In this document: piece after piece, positions 22,719 to 32,155 of the stretch
How positions within the stretch are numbered: the stretch's first letter is position 1
How the letters are laid out: every line of letters starts with the position of its first letter
Assembly (NCBI RefSeq): GCF_022605725.1
Contig: NC_065552.1
Coordinates: 21,284,785 to 21,348,784 of the forward strand
Direction: 5' to 3'
Length of the DNA: 64,000 bases
Source of the DNA: Anthonomus grandis grandis
Lineage: Eukaryota > Arthropoda > Insecta > Coleoptera > Curculionidae
Translations under genes and position numbers: made by a program
The notes under the pieces: model-generated
Told to the model about the DNA's origin: nothing
The model's input: only the letters and a program-made list of their open reading frames with translations
Database searches by the model: none

Positions 22719-23465
22719 TTGAATATCAGTAATCGCCAGCCAAACTGCTTTAAGCATTTATTTTCGCTATTATTATCAGCTGTTTTTAATATTCTGCCTA
22801 TACCGAGCTATTTCGTAGTAGACACAACAATATTGCTCTGCTTCTATTGGCAGTATATCAGTTTTTTTATTTGCCGCGTCATTAATTTGGGTTTTTGTTG
22901 GATCGTTCTGCTCAACGTCTGGCTGAGAAACTCTCATTTTGTATACCAATCAATAATTCAGCGTCAAAATCCGAGTCAAAATTACTTGATCCATTGCTAC
23001 TGCTACTTTCTAGACTTAGTGTCCCTTTTTTTTGACAAAGCAAGAAGATTCATTACTTGGTTTGGGATTTTTTTGCTGCTACTTAAATCTTTGCATCGAA
23101 CCAATCTTTCAGTTGACAATCTGCCACTCTGTTTTTGGAAAAAATACCAACACAATGTGCTTTTCCGAACTAGTTTTTTCGTACTGTTAATCTGTATTCG
23201 TAGAAAGGATTTCAATGTAGATAGTAAATAATTGTGCATCAGTAGCATCTGAATCACTCTTACTTATACCACTAAAATCTCTAATATTAGGTTTGCTCAT
23301 GCCATTCATAAATTCTGCGTCTTCTTCTTTATCTTTTATGTCTTCCATGTTGGGATTTTCTGCTGTAATTATATCACCAGTTTCCATTTCATTATTTAAG
23401 AGCACATCATCTATAAATTCACTAGTTGTTTGAACCAAAACAGTTTCAATTGCATTTAAATTCAA
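22719..23465 (-). other. Unrecognised ORF remnants, probably of an unknown mobile element
   Basis: On the minus strand, 23465-23187 encodes an acidic 92-residue frame (MNLNAIETVLVQTTSEFIDD … EDIKDKEEDAEFM … SGISKSDSDATDA) and 23257-23003 a basic frame (RLSTERLVRCKDLSSSKKI). Further down, FDSDFDAELLIGIQNESFSA is readable before a stop near 22925. A 170-codon frame on the plus strand (22719-23231) is rich in Phe, Leu, Ile and Cys and looks like the complement of these charged frames, not a membrane protein. The acidic N-terminus before a basic block recalls transposase N-termini, but no family can be named. Confidence 0.3.
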
Positions 23466-23649
23466 AAAGTAGTTTTATTGTCCCAAACAGAGAAGTCAGT
23501 AAAACTTAGGACTATTGATATCAGAAAGCAAAATAGAGTAATTTTTTTTTTCAAATCATACATACATATTTGGTAATCAGGACAAAACATCATTAAAAAA
23601 CTCGTCTAATGTATAATATGCCTAAGTACACCCTACTGCACACTTTAAT

Positions 23650-24190
23650 TATGTGTTTCTGGAATTTGAGTCTGCAATCAATTGTCAAATCAAAAACCTG
23701 CAACACTGTGGAGTTGAAATCGGCCCCTTATTGAGAGTGACAGAATTCGATGAACATTTGAAACCTCGAAAACAGATTTGTTTTCGAGGTATAAAAACAA
23801 AATCGATTTGCACTGCACCATTCCCTAATCATAAGCAAGTCAGCATCGAGAAACATTTTCAGTTGGTCAATGTTTTCCATGCCAAATAATGGTGATGTCC
23901 TCTGCAAACATACTAAACCTTCCCTTTATGGGGATCAAGGGAAGATCGTTAACATAGAGAAGAAACAATAACGGCCCTGTAGTAGTCTCTAGTTCTTTAG
24001 AGCAATGACGACCAAAATTAACCCTTTGAACACGACTCGATAAATAGGAGCTAAACCAACCCAAAGAAGACCCTCTAAAACCATATTCCTTCATCTTCCA
24101 TAACAGTATTCTGTAATCCACATAGTCAAAAGCCTTGGATATGTCACAGAACACTGCTACAGCAACTTTACCGGAATTAAGCGTGCTATA
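23650..24190 (-). pseudogene. Jockey-like LINE reverse transcriptase fragment
   Basis: The minus frame 24154-23867 reads MFCDISKAFDYVDYRILLWK, GSSLGWFSSYLSSRVQRVNF, a shortened P-Q-G region (TTGPLLFLLYVNDLPLI) and SMFAEDITIIW. The catalytic box is FAED where FADD is usual, so the first catalytic Asp is retained in altered context and the second position is Glu-Asp; the GxPQGSVLG string is deleted. Both lesions imply a dead enzyme. Sequence below 23867 is too broken to follow. Confidence 0.65.
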
Positions 24191-24870
24191 AAGAAATTGA
24201 AGATCATCATGTCACGATTAATGTCACTATACGTGTTTTGAGCTTTAAATATGGCATCACTTCTTGCTAAAAGGGTTCTGATTTCCTCAATTGAAAGTAT
24301 GATATTAATTCCAACTGAGTTGACTCCAAATCTAGTATTCTCACTCTCTCGAGGAAAATCTATTTCATTTGATTCATTCAATGATTTAATTTTTATTTTC
24401 TTTGCTTTCATTAGACAAATCATGTTGGCTTCGACTAGGTTTATCACTCGGTTTTTCATGGTGCTTATTTTTTTTCTGACTTTGATTTTCCCAAGTTTTC
24501 GTTTTTTTCCCTGTTTTTTTCCTTGTCCGTTTGAGTTTTCTTTTTTTATGTCTTTGGCATGAAATAGAAATTATTTCTACTAATTTTTTATGACCGTCAG
24601 CTATTTTACAAAATTGGGGATTTTTATAAGATATGCCATAAAAGTTACGTTTCTCGTTCTCCTCTAAGAGAGACGGTAACTCATTTTGTGAAATACGAAT
24701 TTTTCCGCCATATCATTGTAATTAATGGCAGCCAAAGAGTAATGGCTTTCGTATCCATAATATAGAAACAGGTGCTGACGATACACTGGCAGCTCTAAAT
24801 CTTGTAAATGCAAATCTAAGAGAACCTATTGCTATTTGTTCATAATTAAAAGTAAAAAATCACTGTTATA
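24191..24870 (-). other. Lysine-rich ORF remnant next to the LINE fragment
   Basis: The minus frame 24459-24157 (MKNRVINLVEANMICLMKAK … NSVGINIILSIEEIRTLLAR) and Lys-rich codons upstream to about 24560 do not match a polymerase. The location just 5' of a LINE palm fragment suggests a gag-like ORF1 or linker, but no zinc knuckle is visible. Function not assigned. Confidence 0.25.
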
Positions 24871-25084
24871 ACTTCGTGGACTAAATTATTGCTTTCAATA
24901 TTCTAATAAAGCACCACACACTCAATATAAGCTTTTATATATTTTAGTCTACTTCAAAAATAAATATATCAACAACTAACAAAAACCAACAAAACAATCA
25001 AAACCTAACAAAAGTTTCTATAATATTAAAATATATAGAAACTAGAACTAAAAAAAATTCTATAATATGAAAATCATTGCGAGA

Positions 25085-25745
25085 TGCGACTGCCCCGACC
25101 GATTTCCCTAAAACTGCCGTGAATGCCGCTAGACTGCTATAAACTGCGGCTAAATGCCTCATTAACTACCAAATTTCCACTGACTAGTAGGTCAAATCAA
25201 GCGACTTCCGCAGTTGAATTAGTCATATGTACCCGTAATTCCAATTCGAAATTCCTGTTCTCCGGCATTCGAGAATCATCGCGGTGGAGCGAGCGGCGAG
25301 CACAACTCGCTACATCTCAGGACACATTTAGAAAGTCATTGTGTTTAGTGCGTACGTGTATAATAAATCAGTTTAACACGGCAAAAATCCCGACTGTCAA
25401 TGATGGGTCAGTTCCTAAAGTCAAACATGAGTTATGCAGCTTCTTGAAACTATGCCATTACTACTAACGCTATGTTGAGGGATTTGCCATAATTTCAAAG
25501 CTATTTACCAGACTGACAAAAGGAAAATGAAAACTTCAATGCTCCCAAGACTGTCAGGAAGCTTTCGATTACCTAAAAAAGGCCCAGACAAGCGCACATA
25601 TCCTGATAGTACCGGAGCTGGCGACAGATTCGATTTCCAGATTTCATTATACTTCATAATCTCACGTATTATTCTGACTGGTATTTACAATAAGAAAAAT
25701 CGAGTCTTGCAGCCTGGGGGGTGTGCAACCCTTCTCCACGGTGAC
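25085..25745 (+). pseudogene. Ty3/Gypsy LTR retrotransposon, RT-thumb fragment (copy 1)
   Basis: From about 25408 a frame reads VPKVKHELCSFLKLCHYY, then YVEGFA, LFTRLTKGK and CSQDCQEAF across frameshifts. This is the end of the Gypsy polymerase (K-x-x-LRSFLGLCxYYRR…F…PLTxLxxKxxxxxWxxxCQxAF), where RT gives way to RNase H. The flanks (25085-25400) are non-coding and may derive from LTR or pol. Positions about 25249-25703 are repeated at 28605-29003. Confidence 0.6.
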
Positions 25746-26099
25746 TTTTAGTTTTGGAGTACGGGGACAATTTGATGACTGACCTTTAAATATTTTACTG
25801 TTATTGAGTAAAAAAACTTGCAATTCGCATTTGTGGCTAAGTCGGTCTTCCATACAATCTAACATGTCAACTGAACTCGTTCTGTTGGCTCATTTGATTG
25901 TAAATATCTTTTTCATAGATATAGATTATACCGTTAAACAGCCGAAAATGCAGGTCTTGCATTTATATCTACCGGCACAATGAGTCCTGCTGGCACTCGA
26001 AGTGGTTCACGCGAGCTCGTATGACGTATGAGGCCGATTTCCAATAGTAATTGAATTAATTAAGACCTATTTTAATTAATAGTTAATCGCCGCCAGTTT

Positions 26100-27245
26100 T
26101 TTGCTGATATGAATAATATTCATTTTAAGGAAGAAATCGTGCGTTATTTAATTGATGCGTGGACTGCGAATGACATGGCATCCTTCATTTCAAATAAAAC
26201 ACTGTATGTTAATAACGACATTTGTGTCCGAACAATCGAAAACGAAGTGTCTTGAAAGAATTTGAGGAAGCATACACGAATATAGTGTATCATGCGTGTA
26301 GAGTAGGCGATAAGGCAACTGTTATGATCCGCTTCTCCGACACTGATGTATTAATCATTATGTTAGGAAACATGGAACATGTAAAATCAAATGTGAAAAT
26401 ATGGATGTATGTTGACTCTGGCAATAACCACCGGTATACTAATGTAAGTTTCTTGTTGGAAAAATTAGGGAAACTGCCTCATGCCTTGACAGGTTGCAAT
26501 TTTAATCCCGCATTATATAAAAAAAAGAAAAAATCGTCCTTTTGATATATTAAAAGCATCGACAAAATTCATGACGTTACTAACAGATGTAGGCAAATTT
26601 CCATCATGTCCACAAACAACATTTCAGAAGAGCTTGTTTGCAACATATACAGCTCGAAGAAATGCAAAAATTACAACCTCTCCCTAATCTGGAGAATCTA
26701 AATATTCACAAAAAATTTCATCGATATGGATGATCTTTTCCGAATCACCACATCAAACTTCGATGATTCGATCCTTCCACCCTGCAAAGATGAACTCCAG
26801 CAACACTTACTCCGGATATCATTTATTTCTTCCATTTAGCGTCCTGCTCATCTACCAAATCCAATTACTTTAACATCTGTAAGGCATGAGTCGGAGGAAA
26901 AAAATATATGATATTATTTTACCGGCGTCAATAAATGATATTATTTTGGAAGCAGAGCAAGAGAGAAACAAATGTTTTGTTGAATTTTCAATGTATTCAT
27001 TTTAATATTGATCGTATTTGCAAATAACGTTGTGCCAAATAATAACAAAGTCGATATTTATTTCATTACAGACTCTACCATACTCATTACCGATTCGGCT
27101 GAAGAGAGTCGCACCACTCAAGGGCGACAGTTGGGACATGGAGTCTAACGACGATGTGTTGGACCTTTGTGAGGAAGATGATGACTGTCAACTGTTTCTG
27201 AAATACGTCATGGAGCACTTCACCAGTACTTGCAGTACTAAATAA
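26100..27245 (+). pseudogene. Relic of an insect repeat-encoded protein with SDTDVLI and TGCN motifs
   Basis: Pieces in different frames read YHACRVGDKATVMIRFSDTD, VLIIMLGNMEHVKSNVKIWM, LPHALTGCNFNPALYKKKKK and, past a stop, FDILKASTKFMTLLTDVGKF. The S-D-T-D-V-L-I-x-x-L strand followed about 60 residues later by LTGCD/N-x-x-x-A-L recalls a PIN/FEN1-like nuclease fold in uncharacterised, repeat-associated proteins of insects and other animals. In most such proteins the second motif has Asp, here Asn. The link to a named transposon class is not established from this sequence. Many frameshifts. Confidence 0.45.
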
Positions 27246-27429
27246 TATTCATGTAAAATTATGTTTCTTTAAAAGCGTAATGAATTATTTTTTTTTACAA
27301 TTAATTCATATTTAATTATAGCAATCCTTTGATGAAAAAAAATCCCAATAATTGATTGGGTGAAATAAACTGGAGACCGAGCGATCAACCATACGTAGCA
27401 TATAGGCGCGCATAGCAAAGAGCTGTCAC

Positions 27430-28250
27430 CAGCTCCCCTACTATGTAGCTATACCCTACCTAAAAGAAAATTTGTACTGAACACCGACACTCGCAATTTA
27501 GGCATAGCTGTACTGTCTCAAATTCAGAATGGCCAAGAAGAAAAGTCATTGGCTATTTTTGTAAGAGGTTGTCAAAGCCAGAGCGTAATTATTGCGTCAC
27601 TCTCCCAAAGTCATCAACGTTGTCAAAGCGATGGAGAACTGCTACAAATACCTCCATGGGAGGAAGTTCTTGCTGCCCACTGACCAGCCAACTTCGACCA
27701 GGAAGAGAATCCATGGAAAGGTGGAAAGCGTATCAAGAAGATCCTGTCCAGAGGACTGCAAACATTGTCATTGCTGAGTATTCTCCCAACGTTAAGACAT
27801 ATTGGTCACAATGGGACGCTCTTATTTTGAAAGATAGGCTCTTGACCACGACGACAAAGAGAAAAGAATGCAAATCGTTGTGCCTTAATATCGGATTTCG
27901 GTGTGTCAGGCGGACATGCTGGAAACAAGACTCTGGGAAAAGTGAGGGAGGGATTTTACAGGGTCAATAGCAAGGAGGACGTAAGGGATTGGTGCAGGCA
28001 ATGTTGCGTGTACTGACGCAACAGACGCATGGCTTTTATGCGTCAGTACAATGCGAGAAGTTTCTTTGAAAAGATTGCTATTGACATTGCCGGTCCGTTT
28101 CCCGAATCAAAAGCAGGAAATAAGTAATTCGTGGTTCTAAGTAGCACACTTCAGAAAATGGGTTAAGGCATATCCTCTATCAAACCAGGCAGCCTGAATT
28201 GTCAGCAATTTGATCTGAAGTTAATATTGACAGGAGGTCAGACTAAAAAT
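27430..28250 (+). pseudogene. Ty3/Gypsy pol fragment: RNase H and start of integrase
   Basis: FVLNTDTRNLGIAVLSQIQN (about 27471) is the RNase H start with its Asp. Next come SKPERNYCVT and a decayed KAMENCYKYLHGRKFLLPTD, RSCPEDCKHCHC, the integrase zinc domain (GGHAGNKTLGKVREGFYRVN and DVRDWCRQCCVY) and FFEKIAIDIAGPFPES, the first catalytic strand of integrase with its Asp. Every motif is in Gypsy order. Frameshifts are frequent and the rest of the integrase is lost. Confidence 0.7.
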
Positions 28251-28604
28251 GTCACATGCGACTCGAGGATGGTATCTCGAGAGGTTTCGCTCATAACTTT
28301 TAGTCAAATCTAGGATTGAGTCTACGAAGTACAAGGTGTCATAGCCTTATGACATAGTATGAAAAATAGTATATCGTCGATTGTCACGTTGTCATTTGCA
28401 AATCATTTTGAGCATTATGTATTTTATCTGTTATGGAAACGGACGAACGGAACAAACTATTGATGTTTAATTATTGAACTGAAACGTGTGACAAGCCTGG
28501 AGTGTAAAGTGACACGCCGATGCGGTTTTTGGCTACAACTGTCAGACGACCTATAAATTGAAAAATCTTTTCCGTCACAGACTTTTCACACACGATGTAT
28601 GGCG

Positions 28605-29003
28605 TTATTCGAGAATCATCGCGGTGGAGCGAGCGGCGAGCACAACACGCTACATCTCGGGACACATTTAGAAAGTCATTGGGTTTAGTCAGTTCCTAAA
28701 GTCAAGCATGAGCTATGCAGCTTCTTGAAACTATGCCATTACTACTAACTCTATGTTGAGGGATTTGCCATCATTACAAAACTATTTACCAGGCTGACAA
28801 AAGGAAAACGAAAACTTCAATGCTCCCAAGACTGTCAGGAAGCTTTCGATTGCCTAAAAAAGGCCCAGACAAGCGCACATATCCTGATAGTATCGGAGCT
28901 GGCGACAGATTCGATTTCCAGATTTCATTATACTTCATAATCTCACGTAATATTCCGACTGGTATTTACAATAAGAAAAATCGAGTCTTGCAGCCTGGGG
29001 ACC
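28605..29003 (+). repeat. Second copy of the Gypsy segment at 25249-25703
   Basis: Direct repeat: it starts ATTCGAGAATCATCGCGGTG, runs through the same RT-thumb motif (SCATGAGCTATGCAGCTTCT region) and ends GAGTCTTGCAGCCTGGGG, as does copy 1. Copy 2 lacks about 60 bp found in copy 1 after 25341 (between GTTTAG and TCAGTTCC). Identity is otherwise high by eye. It lies 3' of the RNase H/integrase piece, against normal pol order, so it is a duplication or a second insertion. Confidence 0.7.
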
Positions 29004-29261
29004 AATCTTGCATATCATTCCACATAACGGCCCATTAACTGCTTAACAAGACGACTGTCAGCATTCATAATTCATTTATAAACTCGACGTACGACAATAC
29101 CTTTGTCATCTGTTATTACTGTCATGACGGCGAATAAACAGCAACCACGTGATCCTGCAATCTCGCAGCAGCATCCTTTTAGATTATATAAATGAGTCGT
29201 TGCAACGAATGCTTACCGGTCAAAGATAATGATGAGATTCAATCTCGCTAATCAGTCTTAC
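29004..29261. other. C/D intron segment beside exon C, no gene seen
   Basis: Between the Gypsy repeat and the exon C donor. It contains no clear frame; it may include LTR-derived sequence. Confidence 0.3.
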
Positions 29262-29440
29262 CTTCTAAAGTGCCGTGCCCGGTTCTTTCCAATACCATGG
29301 CCCTTCTCAACGAAAAACCAAAATCGCTTCTAGGTGGTTTTTGCCTTTGTACCACTAAGGTTCTAGGTTTTGGTAAAACTATCGGGACAATCTCTGGAAG
29401 AGGTAGACTTATATCGTCAAAGTTTGACGTTCTCGACCAC
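29262..29440 (-). CDS. Mhcl: Myosin XVIII (Mhcl/MYO18A-like), exon C: linker and first half of PDZ
   Basis: Acceptor GACATTGCTTTCAG and donor GAAG|GTAAGA bound 179 nt. The first base completes an Arg codon from exon B (CG+G), and the last G starts the Gly codon finished in exon D. It reads WSRTSNFDDISLPLPEIVPI, then VLPKPRTLVVQRQ and RSDFGFSLRRAMVLERTG. The DFGFSLRR string is the carboxylate-binding loop and first strands of the myosin XVIII PDZ domain (a GDFGFSLRR-type loop in place of GLGF), preceded by an LPPxxPxPLPxPxxL-like linker. The exon lies only 64 bp from exon B and 12.8 kb from exon D. It is too short to stand out as a long frame and was found by following splice phase. Confidence 0.85.
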
Positions 29441-29504
29441 CTGAAAGCAATGTCATTTATAAGTCAAAGCAACGACAAATATAAGACAAAATATTTGAAC
29501 TCAC

Positions 29505-30064
29505 CGATGAAATCCTTGTGATTCCCCCACCGGGCTCAAGGAAAACGGCGGCGTGGCAAACGAACTATTTGTCGTATCCGTCAAACTATCGGCACTTGGT
29601 GAAGTCGAAGTTATAACCAGCAACTGACTGCTCATACTCTGCGAACAGAACCCGTTCTGTCCAGGAACATTTTGGTATGTGATCAGCTCATTTTGTAATG
29701 TGTTCCTCGCTAAATCCACATGGTCGCCCATGTCGAAGCCATTGTTATGTCCATTGACACCGTTTGAGGTATTGTCTTGCGTTAAGGTAACTTTAGGAGT
29801 TTTCAGGATGCCTCTCTTTGGAGGCTTCGGAGGTAACGGCGGTAGGTTTTTTTGGTTTAACGAGTTCAGACTGGTCTCTGAACTATCCGATTGGGTGTAG
29901 CCCTCGAAATGACTGCCCTGATTTGGCGATCCCGGTATCGTCGATAGAGGAGAGTCAGTTCTTGCTAGACTGGCCAAGAAGTCTGCTGTATAATCTGCAG
30001 TTATTCCAGACGGCAGTTTTTCTTTGTCTTTGCGGCGACCACGGAGTTTTATTGATTTACGAAT
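29505..30064 (-). CDS. Mhcl: Myosin XVIII (Mhcl/MYO18A-like), exon B: low-complexity linker
   Basis: Acceptor AAATTTCTTTTCAG and donor ATCG|GTGAGT bound 560 nt in phase 0 at the start and with two spare bases at the end. It begins IRKSIKLRGRRKDKEKLPSG, a basic patch, then ITADYTADFLASLARTDSP. The rest is rich in Ser, Asn, Pro and Thr, with KNLPPLPPKPPKRGILKTPK, a proline-rich stretch of SH3-ligand type (PPLPPKP). In the joined protein this is residues 47-232. The LRGRRKxKEKLPSGITADY string is what I recall from insect Mhcl proteins. No stop or frameshift. Confidence 0.8.
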
Positions 30065-30324
30065 CTGAAAAGAAATTTGCTGGTTTAGACTTCGAAGATC
30101 AGGTTTCTGGAGGGTATATATTGTCAGGGTAAACAGGTTATGACCTCCTTACATATCTATAAGTAGCCACATTGTCTCTAAAAAATATGACTATTACTTT
30201 GATTGACACTGTGCCAATTACATTCTGCTGGAAACCCTGAAAGAATAATTTCTTCAAAACAGGTAAAAGATTTTTATCTGTTTTGATAAATAATGTATCG
30301 ATAGTTTATTGTTCTCTTCTTAGG

Positions 30325-30355
30325 GATAGTATGGTGTTCTTTACACCATACTATC
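30325..30355. repeat. Perfect inverted repeat, 13-bp arms
   Basis: GATAGTATGGTGT and ACACCATACTATC flank TCTTT. It lies in the A/B intron, 261 bp upstream (in gene order) of exon B. It is too short for a microRNA precursor; it could be a mobile-element relic or form a small RNA hairpin. Confidence 0.6.
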
Positions 30356-30639
30356 TACATTACTATATATTGATGACACCTGTCTTATAATTAAAGAAAA
30401 TTACTAGGGTATGAATAAATGTAAAGTGGAGGCAGATAGATTGACTGATAATCAAGCATATCGTTGGGAAAATAACAAATTTACGTGAAAAATAAAATTT
30501 AAGTTTTCTTTCAGGAAACTACCAATTTGTTCCACAAGTATTTAAAACTCTGGGTTGCTTATTAGAAATTGATGAACTTTGTGAAGAATTGAGCTGCAGT
30601 GAGGTTCATGCTACCTAAAGGCCAATAGTCTTGGAAAAC

Positions 30640-31560
30640 CCAATGGTGTGCTACAGATTGGGAGTGACTACAGTGAGCACTCTACATTTTCTTCCTTTTC
30701 GCAACGACACTGCATGTTGTCCGAAATATGCATGCCTTACTTGTCTCACGCCAGGTGTATCTTTGAACGACGTAACAGTTGCACATGCGCATTCGTGATA
30801 ATCCTACCTACCTCTGAACGGCCACTATTGTCAGGGGAACTTATCAAGGTGAGAGCAGCGATATCTACATCCTATATGGTTCAACAAAAGGATACCAACT
30901 TCGTTTTAAAAAAATTAATTGCAAGGAAGTTGACAACAAACCAAGACTTCTTCAGATCTTCTTTCACGCTGAAATCCAGTGATTGGGTGTTTAAGTCCTG
31001 TCGCAGAAGAGTGGCATCTTAAGCAAAAAATGTAAAGGCCACGATATGCAAGATTATTGATAAACAGTAAAAATAAATCAGACCCAGGACTGAGGCCTGT
31101 TGAATTCCCAAAGCAACATAGAGTTTGAACAATAGGAATTTAGAGCAACTTGCAGTTCTGAGAATGCATTAAAGACTAACAAAATTGCATAAGTCATATT
31201 GTCTTTAGTTTAAACTTTTGACACTATGCCAGTAAACCTGAAAGAAAAGGTAATAATTGCGTTACCAAATCAGGCATTCAAATCATTTTTACAAAAGTTG
31301 ACCTTATCAAACGTTTTTGAGAAATCACTGAATGTTAAATTTAGTTTGTGGCCATCTTCAAGGGCCTTTAATAGGGTCACAGATTATTTCTATTAAATCT
31401 TCTATTGATAAACCTATGCTGCCTATAAAGACATTTTTTAACGTAGTATATTAGGGACTTTGGTGAGTTTAAAGCTGCCAAAGCTAAAGCATCTCCACAG
31501 TTTGTAACAAAACTCTATAAATGAGTTATTTTTCATCATTCTAAGGATTTTTACCTTTTT
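30640..31560 (-). pseudogene. LINE reverse transcriptase relic
   Basis: The minus strand shows KALEDGHKLNLTFSDFSKTF (about 31370-31310; compare DFSKAFD), GIQQASVLGLIYFY (about 31115-31075; compare GxPQGSVLGPLLF), FFAxDATLLRQDLN (about 31035-31000; compare FADDAxLL, first Asp lost to a stop) and KKSWFVVNFLAINFFKTKLV (about 30945-30885; compare WFxxNxLxLNxxKTK). The order is correct but every block is in a broken frame. The plus-strand frame at 30648-31022 is its complement. Confidence 0.6.
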
Positions 31561-32155
31561 GAAAATTTTTAAAATGTCATTTCCATCAACTATTCAATTA
31601 GACCTTCAGAGCAGCAGAACGTTTCTATTCAAACTATATATATATAAAAATTCCATACTCATCCTGATGAGAAATTCATGAACAGCCTCCAAAAATGTAA
31701 ATTAACCGCGAACTAATAATTTTGTAAAGGAAATAAGCTCACGCTTCTCCGAAGACATGAATGACAGTAAAATTGCCGTGTTAATTATGTCCTGTCTGAC
31801 TTTCAAGTTCAAGGTTGGAAATCAAGGTGGGACTTTTTAGTGTGATTTATTATTACCTAAAGTATATAGGGTTTAAATTGGGTTTTTTAATATGTTCAGA
31901 ACTATGAGTTTGAAGAAATTGGAGCACAGATGGACGCGCAGTGTCTAGAATAATGTACAAAAATGAAAAAAAACTATATTTTTTTCTGCGTATTTTGGAT
32001 ACCATAGGACAGGTTAACAATTAAATAAAGGGTCCCGAGTTATCGGACTGCGCTTGTTTATCAGGTTTATCATTATTTAGCTATCTATTTTTAAATGTTG
32101 TAAATATGCTCATTATAATTCAATTATAGTGTTTATTTAGCTTTTTCTTTTTATA
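31561..32155. other. A/B intron segment, no gene seen
   Basis: AT-rich, no motif-bearing frame. It ends at the TA target of the mariner-like element. Confidence 0.3.

Noticed and set aside
22719..23231. A 170-residue multi-pass membrane protein on the plus strand
   Set aside because: The hydrophobic composition arises as the complement of charged minus-strand frames, there is no signal or family motif, and the segments do not look like real membrane helices.
29679..30132. Plus-strand frames of 73 and 104 codons
   Set aside because: They are shadows of myosin exon B on the opposite strand.
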